Shown: positions 7,134 to 14,048, counted from the stretch's first letter. The stretch: 64,000 nucleotides of DNA from Morganella psychrotolerans (GCF_001676155.1 NZ_LZEW01000001.1:558001-622000), one strand, 5' to 3'. Notes: generated by a model from the sequence alone, not told the origin. A program made the numbers and translations.

Positions 7134-7177
7134 TGATCTGACACTTATTCAGATCAGGTTCTAATTTGTTAAAGAGC
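7134..7177 (-). promoter_or_regulatory. nutL-like antitermination site (boxA plus hairpin)
   Basis: On the minus strand GCTCTTTAACA (7167-7177) matches the boxA consensus. It is followed by a perfect eight-pair hairpin, TGATCTGA/TCAGATCA (7134-7156). The site lies between the presumed PL operators and the first left gene. A matching GCTCTTTCAAAATT lies at 10360 after cro. Confidence 0.6.
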
Positions 7178-7224
7178 TAATTCCGTTTTATCTTTGGCTC
7201 CGTGCCGTTGATGGGTTTAATTGT

Positions 7225-7237
7225 GTACCTTTAGTAC
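7225..7237. promoter_or_regulatory. Predicted OL operator 1
   Basis: GTAC-CTTTA-GTAC. It shares the geometry AC-N5-GTAC with five other sites in the immunity region and is identical in layout to the site at 10093-10105 beside PR. Confidence 0.6.
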
Positions 7238-7247
7238 GATAAAGACA

Positions 7248-7260
7248 AGACCAAAAGTAC
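7248..7260. promoter_or_regulatory. Predicted OL operator 2
   Basis: AGAC-CAAAA-GTAC, 23 bp from the first OL site. The left arm matches only at AC. Confidence 0.45.
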
Positions 7261-7278
7261 GGAAAATTAATAAAATAG

Positions 7279-7291
7279 TGACTATTAGTAC
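7279..7291. promoter_or_regulatory. Predicted OL operator 3
   Basis: TGAC-TATTA-GTAC, 31 bp from the second site. A leftward -35-like TTGTAC overlaps it, consistent with PL lying in this cluster, although I see no clear -10 for PL. Confidence 0.45.
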
Positions 7292-7439
7292 AATGTTATT
7301 GATTTAACAGATAATTTATTTTCAAAAAATCGTCACGATTGGACGCAGATCACACCGGAGGGGGTGAGAAGTATACAATTATTGCCTGTCCAGACACTGT
7401 CGCGGGTGTTACTGTTGAGGAAATATATAGAGGTGACGT

Positions 7440-7637
7440 ATGAGTAATGACCGCGAATTGATTTACAGTGAGGTATGCAGAGTAACGGGCAGAGCCGCTA
7501 TTATGTTGCTGGATTCACGACAGATGATATCAAAAGCAAATATCCGGCAATTGCTGTGTTCCCATAAAGAACAAGAGGTTGATAGGTTTATGAGCGAGGT
7601 TTACGAGGTCGCTATCGACCTGATGAGTAACAGCTGA
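7440..7637 (+). CDS. Small phage protein beside the left promoter (65 aa)
   Basis: MSNDRELIYSEVCRVTGRAA...VAIDLMSNS, a small helical protein. AGAGGTGACGT precedes the ATG. It reads rightward, away from the left operon, and converges on the ParA-like gene with a terminator between them. Similar DRELIY-EV-R-TG proteins occur in other enterobacterial prophages; their function is unknown to me. Confidence 0.7.
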   Translation: MSNDRELIYSEVCRVTGRAAIMLLDSRQMISKANIRQLLCSHKEQEVDRFMSEVYEVAIDLMSNS

Positions 7638-7639
7638 CA

Positions 7640-7664
7640 CAAAAAAGCCCTCGCGGGGAGGGCT
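7640..7664 (-). terminator. Intrinsic terminator of the ParA-like gene
   Basis: AGCCCTC-loop-GAGGGCT, a perfect seven-pair stem followed on the minus strand by six T. It lies directly after the ParA-like stop codon at 7675. Confidence 0.85.
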
Positions 7665-7674
7665 GGGGTAACTG

Positions 7675-8772
7675 TCAGGATGTTATTTTTATCGTCCTTT
7701 CAGCAAGAAGAGAAAACTGTTCTTTAAATGCCGTTCTGCTTTCTTTCATAGTATTTAATGAGTGACCAAACTGCCCTGAATCTTTTATATTTTGGTCTGT
7801 TATATCAAAAACAGGTACTGATAGCGTTTGACTTATTGCAATCAATGAGTTGAAGTCTGATATATGAGCTAAATCATATGCAGATAATCCATTTCCATGG
7901 CTCTCATCCAGCACGTTTTGGATTAACGACTTATCTGCTACACAATTTATTTGGCTTAACTCAGGAATCAAAGTGTTATCTACAGCCTCTCTTATTTTCG
8001 ATATCCATAATTCAAAAGATTTCGCTGGGGCTCCATTGCGCGGACGATAGCGCTGCTGAATCATGCCAATGAATTTAGGCTGGTTTTTAATGGCCTTAGC
8101 AGAGGCTCCGTCGTGAGATATTTTAAAGAAAGATAATTCTGCATGCCATTTCGGAATATTAATAGCCAGTGATTTGACTGCTTGCCAGCAAAAGAAATCT
8201 GGCGTAGCTGGTACTATAAAATAATCGCTAGACATTAATATTACTTCATTTAAACCGCCAACATTTGGGCTAAGGTCATATATAACATAATCTATTTCAT
8301 GTTGGTCAGCTATTATCTGCAGGGTCTTTGGTAGGTTTCCTGGTATATTTCTCGTTGCTGGTATACCGGCGGCAATTTTAAGAGATACGCTAATTTGCGA
8401 ATCAAGCTCCGCAACACTTAAATGCCCCGGAAGCAAGAATAGATTATTGTTTAATGTAGTCGTTAGTTGACCAGCCTCTGTTTCCAGGTATCTTTCTGGT
8501 TGTCCGCCATTAATTAAAAACTCAACAATCGGCCCCATTGTTAGGTTATTTCTACTAGCGTAAAACCCTTCGAGCCCATCAAAAATTCTCGAAAATCCGA
8601 GGACCATTCCCGTTAAATTACATTGTGAGTCCAAGTCAACCAATAAAACTTTTTTACCTTGATTTGCTAACTCCCAACCAATATTGAATGCCGTGGTTGT
8701 TTTACTAACTCCTCCTTTGTGGTTGAAAAAACATATAGATTTAGCCATTTTATTTCCGCCTTTGTTGCTCAT
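7675..8772 (-). CDS. ParA-family ATPase in the immunity region
   Basis: 365 residues. The deviant Walker A motif KGGVSKTT (residues 19-26), the Walker A' segment LLVDLDSQCNLTG (about 43-55) and a Walker B-like YVIYDLSPNVG define a ParA/MinD-type ATPase. AAGGA sits six bases before the ATG at 8772. No ParB or centromere-like repeats adjoin it, so plasmid-style partition is unlikely. The position between the repressor and the left operon is where lambda carries rex and other phages carry exclusion genes. A role in superinfection exclusion or lysogen fitness is inference. A 14-bp palindrome precedes it and its own terminator follows it. Confidence 0.85.
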   Translation of the reverse strand: MSNKGGNKMAKSICFFNHKGGVSKTTTAFNIGWELANQGKKVLLVDLDSQCNLTGMVLGFSRIFDGLEGFYASRNNLTMGPIVEFLINGGQPERYLETEAGQLTTTLNNNLFLLPGHLSVAELDSQISVSLKIAAGIPATRNIPGNLPKTLQIIADQHEIDYVIYDLSPNVGGLNEVILMSSDYFIVPATPDFFCWQAVKSLAINIPKWHAELSFFKISHDGASAKAIKNQPKFIGMIQQRYRPRNGAPAKSFELWISKIREAVDNTLIPELSQINCVADKSLIQNVLDESHGNGLSAYDLAHISDFNSLIAISQTLSVPVFDITDQNIKDSGQFGHSLNTMKESRTAFKEQFSLLAERTIKITS

Positions 8773-8788
8773 TTATATTCCTTATTTT

Positions 8789-8802
8789 ATCTCACTTGAG
8801 AT
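8789..8802. promoter_or_regulatory. Palindrome in the ParA-like gene promoter
   Basis: ATCTCA-CT-TGAGAT, an exact inverted repeat that directly precedes TAAAAT (a possible leftward -10) and the ribosome site of the ParA-like gene. A good candidate for autoregulation or repressor control. Confidence 0.45.
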
Positions 8803-8869
8803 CATTAGTAACCTACATTCACGGAATAATATTTGTTAAATTACATCGTCAACCACACCCTAAACCGCA

Positions 8870-8971
8870 TCACCGCGCCCAACTCACCCACAGCACCGCA
8901 TCTATCACAATCACAGCTATAAGCAGAGTGTACAGCTTGTGGCAGCATATCCAGTTGTATAGGCGCTTCAT
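8870..8971 (-). CDS. Small single-pass membrane peptide (33 aa)
   Basis: MKRLYNWICCHKLYTLLIAV, then a continuing hydrophobic run and a WVSWAR end: a basic N-terminus, one membrane helix, and a tryptophan-rich tail. It starts 18 bases after the DUF3024 stop, without a good ribosome site. Location in the immunity region suggests expression in the lysogen if it is real. Confidence 0.35.
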   Translation of the reverse strand: MKRLYNWICCHKLYTLLIAVIVIDAVLWVSWAR

Positions 8972-8989
8972 TGGATTAGTGTCAGGCTG

Positions 8990-9331
8990 TCAGCCAAAGA
9001 ATCGATGGGTCGCGTCTTCGTCAATAATTTTTATTGCGTCGGAAAAGCTACCTATCATCTTTGCATCATAGTGTCGCCAATCGTTATTTTCAGTAGACCA
9101 GAACAATGACCATGAATTACTGACTCTATTGATTGTTATTTTTGCCAGCATTTCTTCCACGGTTCCGGAACTCCAGGCAAGTTGCCTAACATCAAAAATG
9201 ACCACGCTATCATCTTCAATGCGATATTGAAGGTCATGCTCATCCCTAATGTGTTTTGGTGGGCGGTATTTTTCCATGAAATAGTTCATGCATTGTTTAA
9301 TTTGTGCAACTTCAATGTCATTAAATGCCAT
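8990..9331 (-). CDS. DUF3024-family protein
   Basis: 113 residues. MAFNDIEVAQIKQCMNYFME, RPPKHIRDEHDLQYRIEDD.VVIFDVR and the C-terminal IDEDATHRFFG are the conserved landmarks of DUF3024. The family is small, cytoplasmic and of unknown function. It follows the repressor gene and is probably transcribed with it from PRM, so it may be one of the few prophage genes expressed in the lysogen. Its stop codon lies in the same 12-base sequence as the repressor stop. Confidence 0.8.
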   Translation of the reverse strand: MAFNDIEVAQIKQCMNYFMEKYRPPKHIRDEHDLQYRIEDDSVVIFDVRQLAWSSGTVEEMLAKITINRVSNSWSLFWSTENNDWRHYDAKMIGSFSDAIKIIDEDATHRFFG

Positions 9332-9361
9332 TTTTTATCCTCAAAACGTGTCGTCAGGCTG

Positions 9362-10042
9362 TCAAACAAACCGCATCATCATCTGCACAACCACGCCGAT
9401 AATTTTGCAGTTGCCATTAATAGGCGTCATTGGCCATGCAGGATTTAATCCCTTAAGAAATCTAGCGCTTCCGTCAATTATCAGTTTTTTAAATGTCGCT
9501 TCATTAGAATCTGTTAATTTAGCTATAACTAAGCTTCCATTAATGGCATCTCTGCCTGTATCAACAAGCACTAACGACCCATCGGGAATGCTAGTTCCCA
9601 TCGGAGCGGTCATTGAATCGCCTTCAACCTTCAGCCAAAAGGCAGAGCCTTGAACATGAACTTCTGATTCATACCACTCATCTATTTGATCAAGTGAATA
9701 TGCCTCACAGGCGTCATTCCACGCCCCAGCCTGGATAAGGCTAATAACAGGGTATTTAGGTGATGGCTTGTATGGCTTAGGTTGAGAGACGTTATTATCA
9801 AATCCCGCCATGCTCCCATGCTGCAACCAAACAACATCGCACCCCAAAAACTTAGCTAGGTCATTCATTCTATCTTGTCTTGGTAGCGATTCTCCATTAA
9901 GCCACTTACTGACAGCTTTAGACGACACGCCAATAGCTTTAACTATCGCCGCGCCTCTTCCATGTTCATTAAGCCCCGCATCTTTACAGGCCAGTGCTAG
10001 CCTCTGGGCAAAACTATTCCGCACTTTTTCAGCTTGTACCAT
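9362..10042 (-). CDS. cI: CI-like repressor with LexA-type autoprotease (S24)
   Basis: 226 residues. An N-terminal helix-turn-helix (about 29-55, AIGVSSKAVSKWLNGESLP) is followed by a linker and a C-terminal S24 peptidase. The likely self-cleavage site is Ala105-Gly106, with Ser143 (GDSM) and Lys185 (ATFKKL) as the catalytic pair. It keeps the prophage silent and is inactivated by RecA during the SOS response. It lies divergent from cro across a region with three predicted operators. A TATAAT about ten bases before the start codon implies an essentially leaderless transcript. Confidence 0.93.
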   Translation of the reverse strand: MVQAEKVRNSFAQRLALACKDAGLNEHGRGAAIVKAIGVSSKAVSKWLNGESLPRQDRMNDLAKFLGCDVVWLQHGSMAGFDNNVSQPKPYKPSPKYPVISLIQAGAWNDACEAYSLDQIDEWYESEVHVQGSAFWLKVEGDSMTAPMGTSIPDGSLVLVDTGRDAINGSLVIAKLTDSNEATFKKLIIDGSARFLKGLNPAWPMTPINGNCKIIGVVVQMMMRFV

Positions 10043-10048
10043 AGGTTC
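10036..10048. promoter_or_regulatory. Predicted OR operator 3
   Basis: On the minus strand GAAC-CTATG-GTAC; it spans the repressor start codon and the likely PRM transcription start, as expected for a site that shuts off repressor synthesis at high level. Confidence 0.4.
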
Positions 10049-10049
10049 A

Positions 10050-10078
10050 ATTATAAACGCCTTGCAAATAACTTTCAG
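10050..10078 (-). promoter_or_regulatory. PRM promoter of the repressor gene
   Basis: TATAAT (10055 to 10050 on the minus strand) with a weak -35 (CTGAAA) 17 bases upstream. The start codon follows about ten bases after the -10, so the mRNA should have little or no leader. The weak -35 overlaps the site at 10069, consistent with activation by bound repressor. Confidence 0.55.
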
Positions 10079-10090
10079 TACAGAGATAAT
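10062..10090 (+). promoter_or_regulatory. PR promoter of the right operon
   Basis: TTGCAA (10062-10067), 17-bp spacer, GATAAT (10085-10090). One predicted operator lies in the spacer and another at the transcription start, so repressor would block it directly. Confidence 0.75.
10069..10081. promoter_or_regulatory. Predicted OR operator 2
   Basis: TAAC-TTTCA-GTAC, inside the PR spacer and at the PRM -35. Confidence 0.5.
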
Positions 10091-10092
10091 GT

Positions 10093-10105
10093 GTACTTAA
10101 AGTAC
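10093..10105. promoter_or_regulatory. Predicted OR operator 1
   Basis: GTAC-TTAAA-GTAC, the most symmetrical of the six sites, at the PR start point. Confidence 0.65.
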
Positions 10106-10122
10106 GACAATGGAGATCGCAT

Positions 10123-10350
10123 ATGGAAAGTATACGCACACCAATTACAGATATTGGGGTTGTCAATGTAGCAAAGGCATGCGGAGTAAGTGAGCGAGCA
10201 GTGTACAAATGGATTAACAACGGATTCCTGCCAAAGACTGAATTCTTTGGGAAAACGAACTACGCAGAAATCATCCAGTCCATTTCAAATGGTAAGTACA
10301 AAGCGAGCGATCTGCTTACTCTTAGTCAACAAAAACTACTTGCAGCATAA
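10123..10350 (+). CDS. cro: Cro-like repressor
   Basis: 75 residues with a helix-turn-helix at about 15-35 (VAKACGVSERAVYKWINNG). It is the first gene of the right operon, divergent from cI, with GGAGATCG before the start. Cro proteins compete with CI at the shared operators and favour lytic growth. Length and position both fit. Confidence 0.88.
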   Translation: MESIRTPITDIGVVNVAKACGVSERAVYKWINNGFLPKTEFFGKTNYAEIIQSISNGKYKASDLLTLSQQKLLAA

Positions 10351-10359
10351 CAAACCACC

Positions 10360-10400
10360 GCTCTTTCAAAATTTAGCCCGTTCCGGATATGCGCTGGAAC
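10360..10400 (+). promoter_or_regulatory. nutR-like antitermination site
   Basis: GCTCTTTCAAAATTTAGCCC (from 10360) parallels the minus-strand sequence GCTCTTTAACAAATTAG after PL. A GTTCC/GGAAC hairpin (10380-10400) follows. The position after cro matches lambda nutR. Confidence 0.55.
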
Positions 10401-10471
10401 ACTTTTTCAACACAGCAACACCTCACAGGAAGTGAGCGAATAACTGTATCTCAATAAGGACATTGTGAATT

Positions 10472-10813
10472 ATGGAATTATCAAAAAGTATCAAAGTCGA
10501 TTGCACATCTAACGAGCTGATGAGCTTTTTCATCCGGCAGACGTTCGCCATGAAGAATGACAACCTGGCAAAAGAGTTAGGTATTCATCCAACGGCAGCA
10601 AGCCGGGAAAAGACAAGAGCGTTTCGGCTGGCATGTAAAGCAATCACAGCGCTTGGGTTACCGGAAGATTCAGTGAAGGTTGAAAGCAAGCCACCGCGCT
10701 TAGTGGTCGAGGGCGCTGATGCTGAATGGCTGATGCAGATGCTGGAGATGAAGGGAAAGGTCAAAAGAAAAGCCCCGGCGGTAACCGAGGCTCAGATGGA
10801 CTTAACAATTTAA
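10472..10813 (+). CDS. cII: CII-type transcription activator
   Basis: 113 residues with a helix-turn-helix around 35-55 (NDNLAKELGIHPTAASREKTR). Place between cro and the replication genes, and a size near 97-115 residues, fit CII. CII proteins activate repressor-establishment and integrase promoters when infection leads to lysogeny. A terminator follows 37 bases after the stop. Confidence 0.75.
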   Translation: MELSKSIKVDCTSNELMSFFIRQTFAMKNDNLAKELGIHPTAASREKTRAFRLACKAITALGLPEDSVKVESKPPRLVVEGADAEWLMQMLEMKGKVKRKAPAVTEAQMDLTI

Positions 10814-10850
10814 ACAGCAAATACACTGTATCAATAAACAGTAATTTAGC

Positions 10851-10878
10851 AAAGGGGAAATTAACGGCTCCCCTTTTT
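10851..10878 (+). terminator. Intrinsic terminator between cII and the replication genes
   Basis: AAAGGGGA pairs with TCCCCTTT (eight pairs) and runs into five T. It stands across the early right operon, so replication genes would depend on antitermination. Confidence 0.75.
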
Positions 10879-10943
10879 GATGCAGCAAATTATGGAGTAA
10901 TTATACATGAGTTTAATTATTAAACAAAGACATGGAGGTCGCT

Positions 10944-11841
10944 ATGAATACAGCGGAGTTGTATGAATTCCCTGTTAAGCCGGAGCAACCACGAATGGCA
11001 GATCTGGACGATGGCTATACCAAGCTCGCCAATGAACTGCTGGAGTCTCTTTCATGTTGCAATCTGACAGCCAGACAGTTTCGGGTCATGTTGGCGCTGA
11101 TCAGAAAAACATACGGGTTCGGGAAGAAAAATGACCGGATAGCTGATTCTCAGTTAGCTGACATTTCAGGTCTGTCCCGGCAGAACGTAAATAAGGCAAA
11201 GAAAGAATTAATTTCAATGAATTACATCGTAAAAGATGGCAACAGAATTGGGGTTAACAAAGAGGTTTCAGCGTGGAAAAGTCAACTTAGAGACAGTGTC
11301 TCTAATCTGGAGACTAAAAAAAGTCTCTAAGTTAGAGACAAATGATGTCTCTAGTTTGGAGACACACAAAAGAAATACTTTAAAGATAAAAGAAAATATA
11401 AACCCTACGTCCGAGAATTCTGACGAATCCTCAGACCCGCCGAAAAGTAAATTTGTTTCTGTCAGACCAGATGCCGCAGTCAGTTCACCCAAGGGAAACC
11501 AGTGGGGAACCGCTGATGACCTGAAAGCTGCTCAGTGGATTTACTGCAAAGTCCAAATCATTTGCCCGTCAGCACAGGAACCAACCTGGCACGGCTGGGC
11601 TAATGACATCCGCCTGATGCGGCAGATTGACGGCAGGACTCACGAAGAAATCTGCCGTCTGTTCCAGTGGGCGAACAAAGATCCATTCTGGTGCTCGAAT
11701 GTTCTGTGCCCTGCAAAGCTCCGTGAGAAGTGGGGCACATTGGTAATTCAGAGTCAGCAGCCGGGGAGAGCGCAACGTGGCGCAGCACCTGAGCAGCCTG
11801 TCGATTGGAACACAGCAGAATCATGGGAGGGCTTTCTGTGA
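10944..11841 (+). CDS. O: Phage replication initiator O, frameshifted in this sequence
   Basis: The N-terminal part is a winged-helix domain typical of phage O proteins (SCCNLTARQFRVMLALIRKTYGFGKKNDRIADSQLA). The C-terminal part (from about 11400) contains WHGWANDIRLMRQIDG and WCSNVLCPAKLREKW. They are in different frames, meeting at a run of seven A (11316-11322); with six A the protein is 298 residues, like lambda O (299). GGAGG precedes the ATG at 10944. The gene contains the iterons where the protein is expected to bind. Confidence 0.85.
11298..11363 (+). repeat. Origin iterons inside the O gene
   Basis: Three 17-bp inverted-repeat iterons, GTCTCTAATCTGGAGAC (11298), GTCTCTAAGTTAGAGAC (11323) and GTCTCTAGTTTGGAGAC (11347), plus a half site at 11287. 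An A-rich stretch (11364-11400) follows, as at the lambda origin. They encode VSNLET-like repeats in the protein. Confidence 0.8.
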
Positions 11842-12530
11842 AACCAAACATCGTTACCGCAATTGCCAATCGTGATGCCGGTGCGCTGGCAAGAATGTCA
11901 CAAGCGCCTGCCGGGGGTAAAATTATAAATCCCGAGGCAGAACAATTAGTTGATGCGCTATTCCGGCAACTCAAACAGGTGTTCCCTGCCGCAGCACAAA
12001 CCAACCTGAAATCACCTGACGATGAGCGTTACGCAAAGCAGCAGTGGATCGCCGCATTCGCTGAGAACGGGATTCGCACCAAAGAACAATTGTCAGCAGG
12101 CATGCGCTGGGCGCGGGCAAGCAAAAATCCATTCTGGCCGTCACCGGGGCAATTCATCGAAGGCTGCCGCCAAAATGATCCTGTCGGAGTTGGTCTTCCG
12201 GACATTGACGAGCTTTACGGCATGGTCATGAAGTTTAGCGCCAACCGCAGCATGTACCGGACGGCAGAGGATTATCCATGGGCTAACAACGCATGCTACT
12301 GGATGGTCACGAAATTATACTCGGTTATGCGCGCATCCGGACTAACTGAGTCGGAGCTGAGAAAGCGCTGCGGTCAAGAATTGGCGGGGATGACTGCCAG
12401 AATCCGATCAGGTGAAAACATACCAGCTCCCCGAGTGATGATCCCGAAGATGCATATCCCGGTGCCGAAAGATAAGGCGCTGGCACATATCGCGGATATC
12501 AAGGCTAAGTTCGGCTTCCGGACGGCATAA
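11838..12530 (+). CDS. P: Phage replication protein P
   Basis: 230 residues, close to lambda P (233). The GTG start overlaps the O stop (GTGA) and is preceded by GGGAGG at seven bases. Landmarks include QWIAAFAENGI and the tryptophan-rich SKNPFWPSPGQFIEGC. P proteins load the host DnaB helicase at the phage origin by binding O. The gene order O-P matches the lambda plan. Confidence 0.85.
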   Translation: MKPNIVTAIANRDAGALARMSQAPAGGKIINPEAEQLVDALFRQLKQVFPAAAQTNLKSPDDERYAKQQWIAAFAENGIRTKEQLSAGMRWARASKNPFWPSPGQFIEGCRQNDPVGVGLPDIDELYGMVMKFSANRSMYRTAEDYPWANNACYWMVTKLYSVMRASGLTESELRKRCGQELAGMTARIRSGENIPAPRVMIPKMHIPVPKDKALAHIADIKAKFGFRTA

Positions 12531-12554
12531 CCCAAGACAGAAGGACTTTTGATT

Positions 12555-12806
12555 ATGAGCGGATACGCTTTGCTTCAGGAATATTATTTCACTGATGCAG
12601 ATAAGCACGGATGGATGGATGCGATGAGTTATCTACTGGATAACTACAAAGAATTTCCGGCCGATATGGATGTGAATATTCAGCAGGAACCGGAGTTCAA
12701 AAACTTCCGTTTCGTGAAGTCACCTGAAGGCGTGGTTCTGTTTGCAAACTGCATGGTGCCGGGCATAACAGCAGATGATTTTAATCAGTTCAGAGCGATT
12801 AACTGA
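12555..12806 (+). CDS. Hypothetical phage protein (83 aa)
   Basis: MSGYALLQEYYFTDADKHGW...QFRAIN, acidic and soluble. The initiation region AGGACTTTTGATTATG is the same 16 bases as that of the next gene. No family recognised; it lies in the nin-like region between P and Q. Confidence 0.7.
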   Translation: MSGYALLQEYYFTDADKHGWMDAMSYLLDNYKEFPADMDVNIQQEPEFKNFRFVKSPEGVVLFANCMVPGITADDFNQFRAIN

Positions 12807-12818
12807 GGACTTTTGATT

Positions 12819-13025
12819 ATGGAACCAACGGAGTTTGAAAAGTGGTGTGCGGGTGAGCTTGGCTATTCGCCTGAGTACATCATGACGCAGCGGAAAGAGA
12901 ATATTTTCGGTGGCACCGAATACAAGCATGGTGAGATTGGCATCAGATACCGCGCTTATACCGCGGGCGTAATAAGCATGCTGCCATATCAGACACCGGC
13001 ACTACCACAACCACCGGAGGAGTGA
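12819..13025 (+). CDS. Hypothetical phage protein (68 aa)
   Basis: MEPTEFEKWCAGELGYSPEY...PQPPEE. It shares its upstream initiation sequence with the preceding gene. The proline-rich end and aromatic middle do not match a family I know. Confidence 0.65.
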   Translation: MEPTEFEKWCAGELGYSPEYIMTQRKENIFGGTEYKHGEIGIRYRAYTAGVISMLPYQTPALPQPPEE

Positions 13026-13029
13026 TGAA

Positions 13030-13221
13030 ATGACAGAGAAAACACAGAAGCTAAAGCCATGCCCGTTTTGCGGATGCGCGGACATCACAATTCACAAGCC
13101 GACATATCAGGATATGACTCTGTTCAGTATTGCCTGTGACGGCTGCGATGTACGGATTAAGCGCTTTAACGAGCCGGAGGCAATTTCAGCCTGGAACCGG
13201 AGAGCACCAACAGGGGGTTAA
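13030..13221 (+). CDS. Lar-family restriction alleviation-like zinc protein
   Basis: 63 residues. KPCPFCGCAD near the N-terminus and CDGCD in the middle form a four-cysteine zinc site, and EAISAWNRR at the end is characteristic of the Lar family. Lar of Rac reduces type I restriction by modulating the host enzyme. Many family members are untested, so the label is by homology. Confidence 0.8.
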   Translation: MTEKTQKLKPCPFCGCADITIHKPTYQDMTLFSIACDGCDVRIKRFNEPEAISAWNRRAPTGG

Positions 13222-13665
13222 ATGCAAAAACAGACATTCCTACTCAGGAATGCGCGAATACTCAGCAATCTCAAAGCAGCACTCGACAATCTTCCGCTCA
13301 ACGACGATTTTCCCCTCGAAGTAAAAATCTCAGACTCATCCCGAACACTCCCGCAAAACGATATGTTCCACGCACTGTGTGGCAACGTCGCAGAGCAGCG
13401 CATCGTGTGGGCTGGTAATGCATGGGGATTGCAGGACTGGAAATGTATTTTTGTGTCCGGTCACGCGAAAGCCACAGGCAGAGACGGGAAACTTATTCCT
13501 GGACTGGAGGGCGAGATTGTACCGCTGGCAAGAGAGAGCACTGCAAGCATGGGTAAGAAGCGCATGACGAGCTTAATCGAGTACTCGCAGGCGTGGGCTA
13601 TAGGTGAGGGAGTGAAGCCCCGCACAACGCGATACAACTTTAATTATTACGGACATCAGGAATAG
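13222..13665 (+). CDS. ninB: NinB recombination protein
   Basis: 147 residues, as in lambda NinB (146). QTFLLRNARILSNL, RTLPQNDMFHALCG and STASMGKKRMTSLIEY are family landmarks. NinB (Orf) binds single-stranded DNA and acts in place of RecFOR in phage recombination. It starts at the base after the Lar stop. Confidence 0.9.
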   Translation: MQKQTFLLRNARILSNLKAALDNLPLNDDFPLEVKISDSSRTLPQNDMFHALCGNVAEQRIVWAGNAWGLQDWKCIFVSGHAKATGRDGKLIPGLEGEIVPLARESTASMGKKRMTSLIEYSQAWAIGEGVKPRTTRYNFNYYGHQE

Positions 13666-13677
13666 GGAGCAGGAATC

Positions 13678-13974
13678 ATGACCGAAAAAATGTACCTGAA
13701 ACTTAATTTTATCATCAGTGCTTTTCGTGACCGCGAGACGTTCACGTCCGGTGACGTGGCGTTGGCTATGGGATGGCTGAGAACAACCGCAAACGCAAAG
13801 ATGTGCATCCTTGAGGAAATAGGGACGGTCGTCCGGGTCTGCTCGAAAAATAAGCGCACTATTCTGTATGCGGTTACACCCGGTGCGGACGCCTGCCTTG
13901 ATTCATATTATGCGATGGCGGGTAATCATTTTTTCAAGGGGTTTGACGCGAAGCTGCGGGAGGTGCGGACGTGA
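13678..13974 (+). CDS. Hypothetical phage protein, possible winged helix (98 aa)
   Basis: TEKMYLKLNFIISAF, TSGDVALAMGWLRTTANAKM and a beta-rich end look like a winged helix-turn-helix, suggesting DNA binding. Its stop overlaps the next GTG. Not assigned to a family. Confidence 0.6.
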   Translation: MTEKMYLKLNFIISAFRDRETFTSGDVALAMGWLRTTANAKMCILEEIGTVVRVCSKNKRTILYAVTPGADACLDSYYAMAGNHFFKGFDAKLREVRT

Positions 13975-14048
13975 AGACTAAGCAGACCTCAATGGAATTA
14001 ATCCACTATGAAAAAGGCAAAGATAAAAATCCAAAAAATACATGGTGA
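13971..14048 (+). CDS. Short frame possibly fused to the next gene (25 aa)
   Basis: GTG start overlapping the upstream stop; reads VKTKQTSMELIHYEKGKDKN and stops at 14046. A -1 shift at A_AAA_AAT (14033-14039) would join it to the following frame as ...NPKKYMVRHDNGKT. Either programmed frameshifting, a missing base in the sequence, or two coupled short genes. Confidence 0.35.
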   Translation: MKTKQTSMELIHYEKGKDKNPKNTW

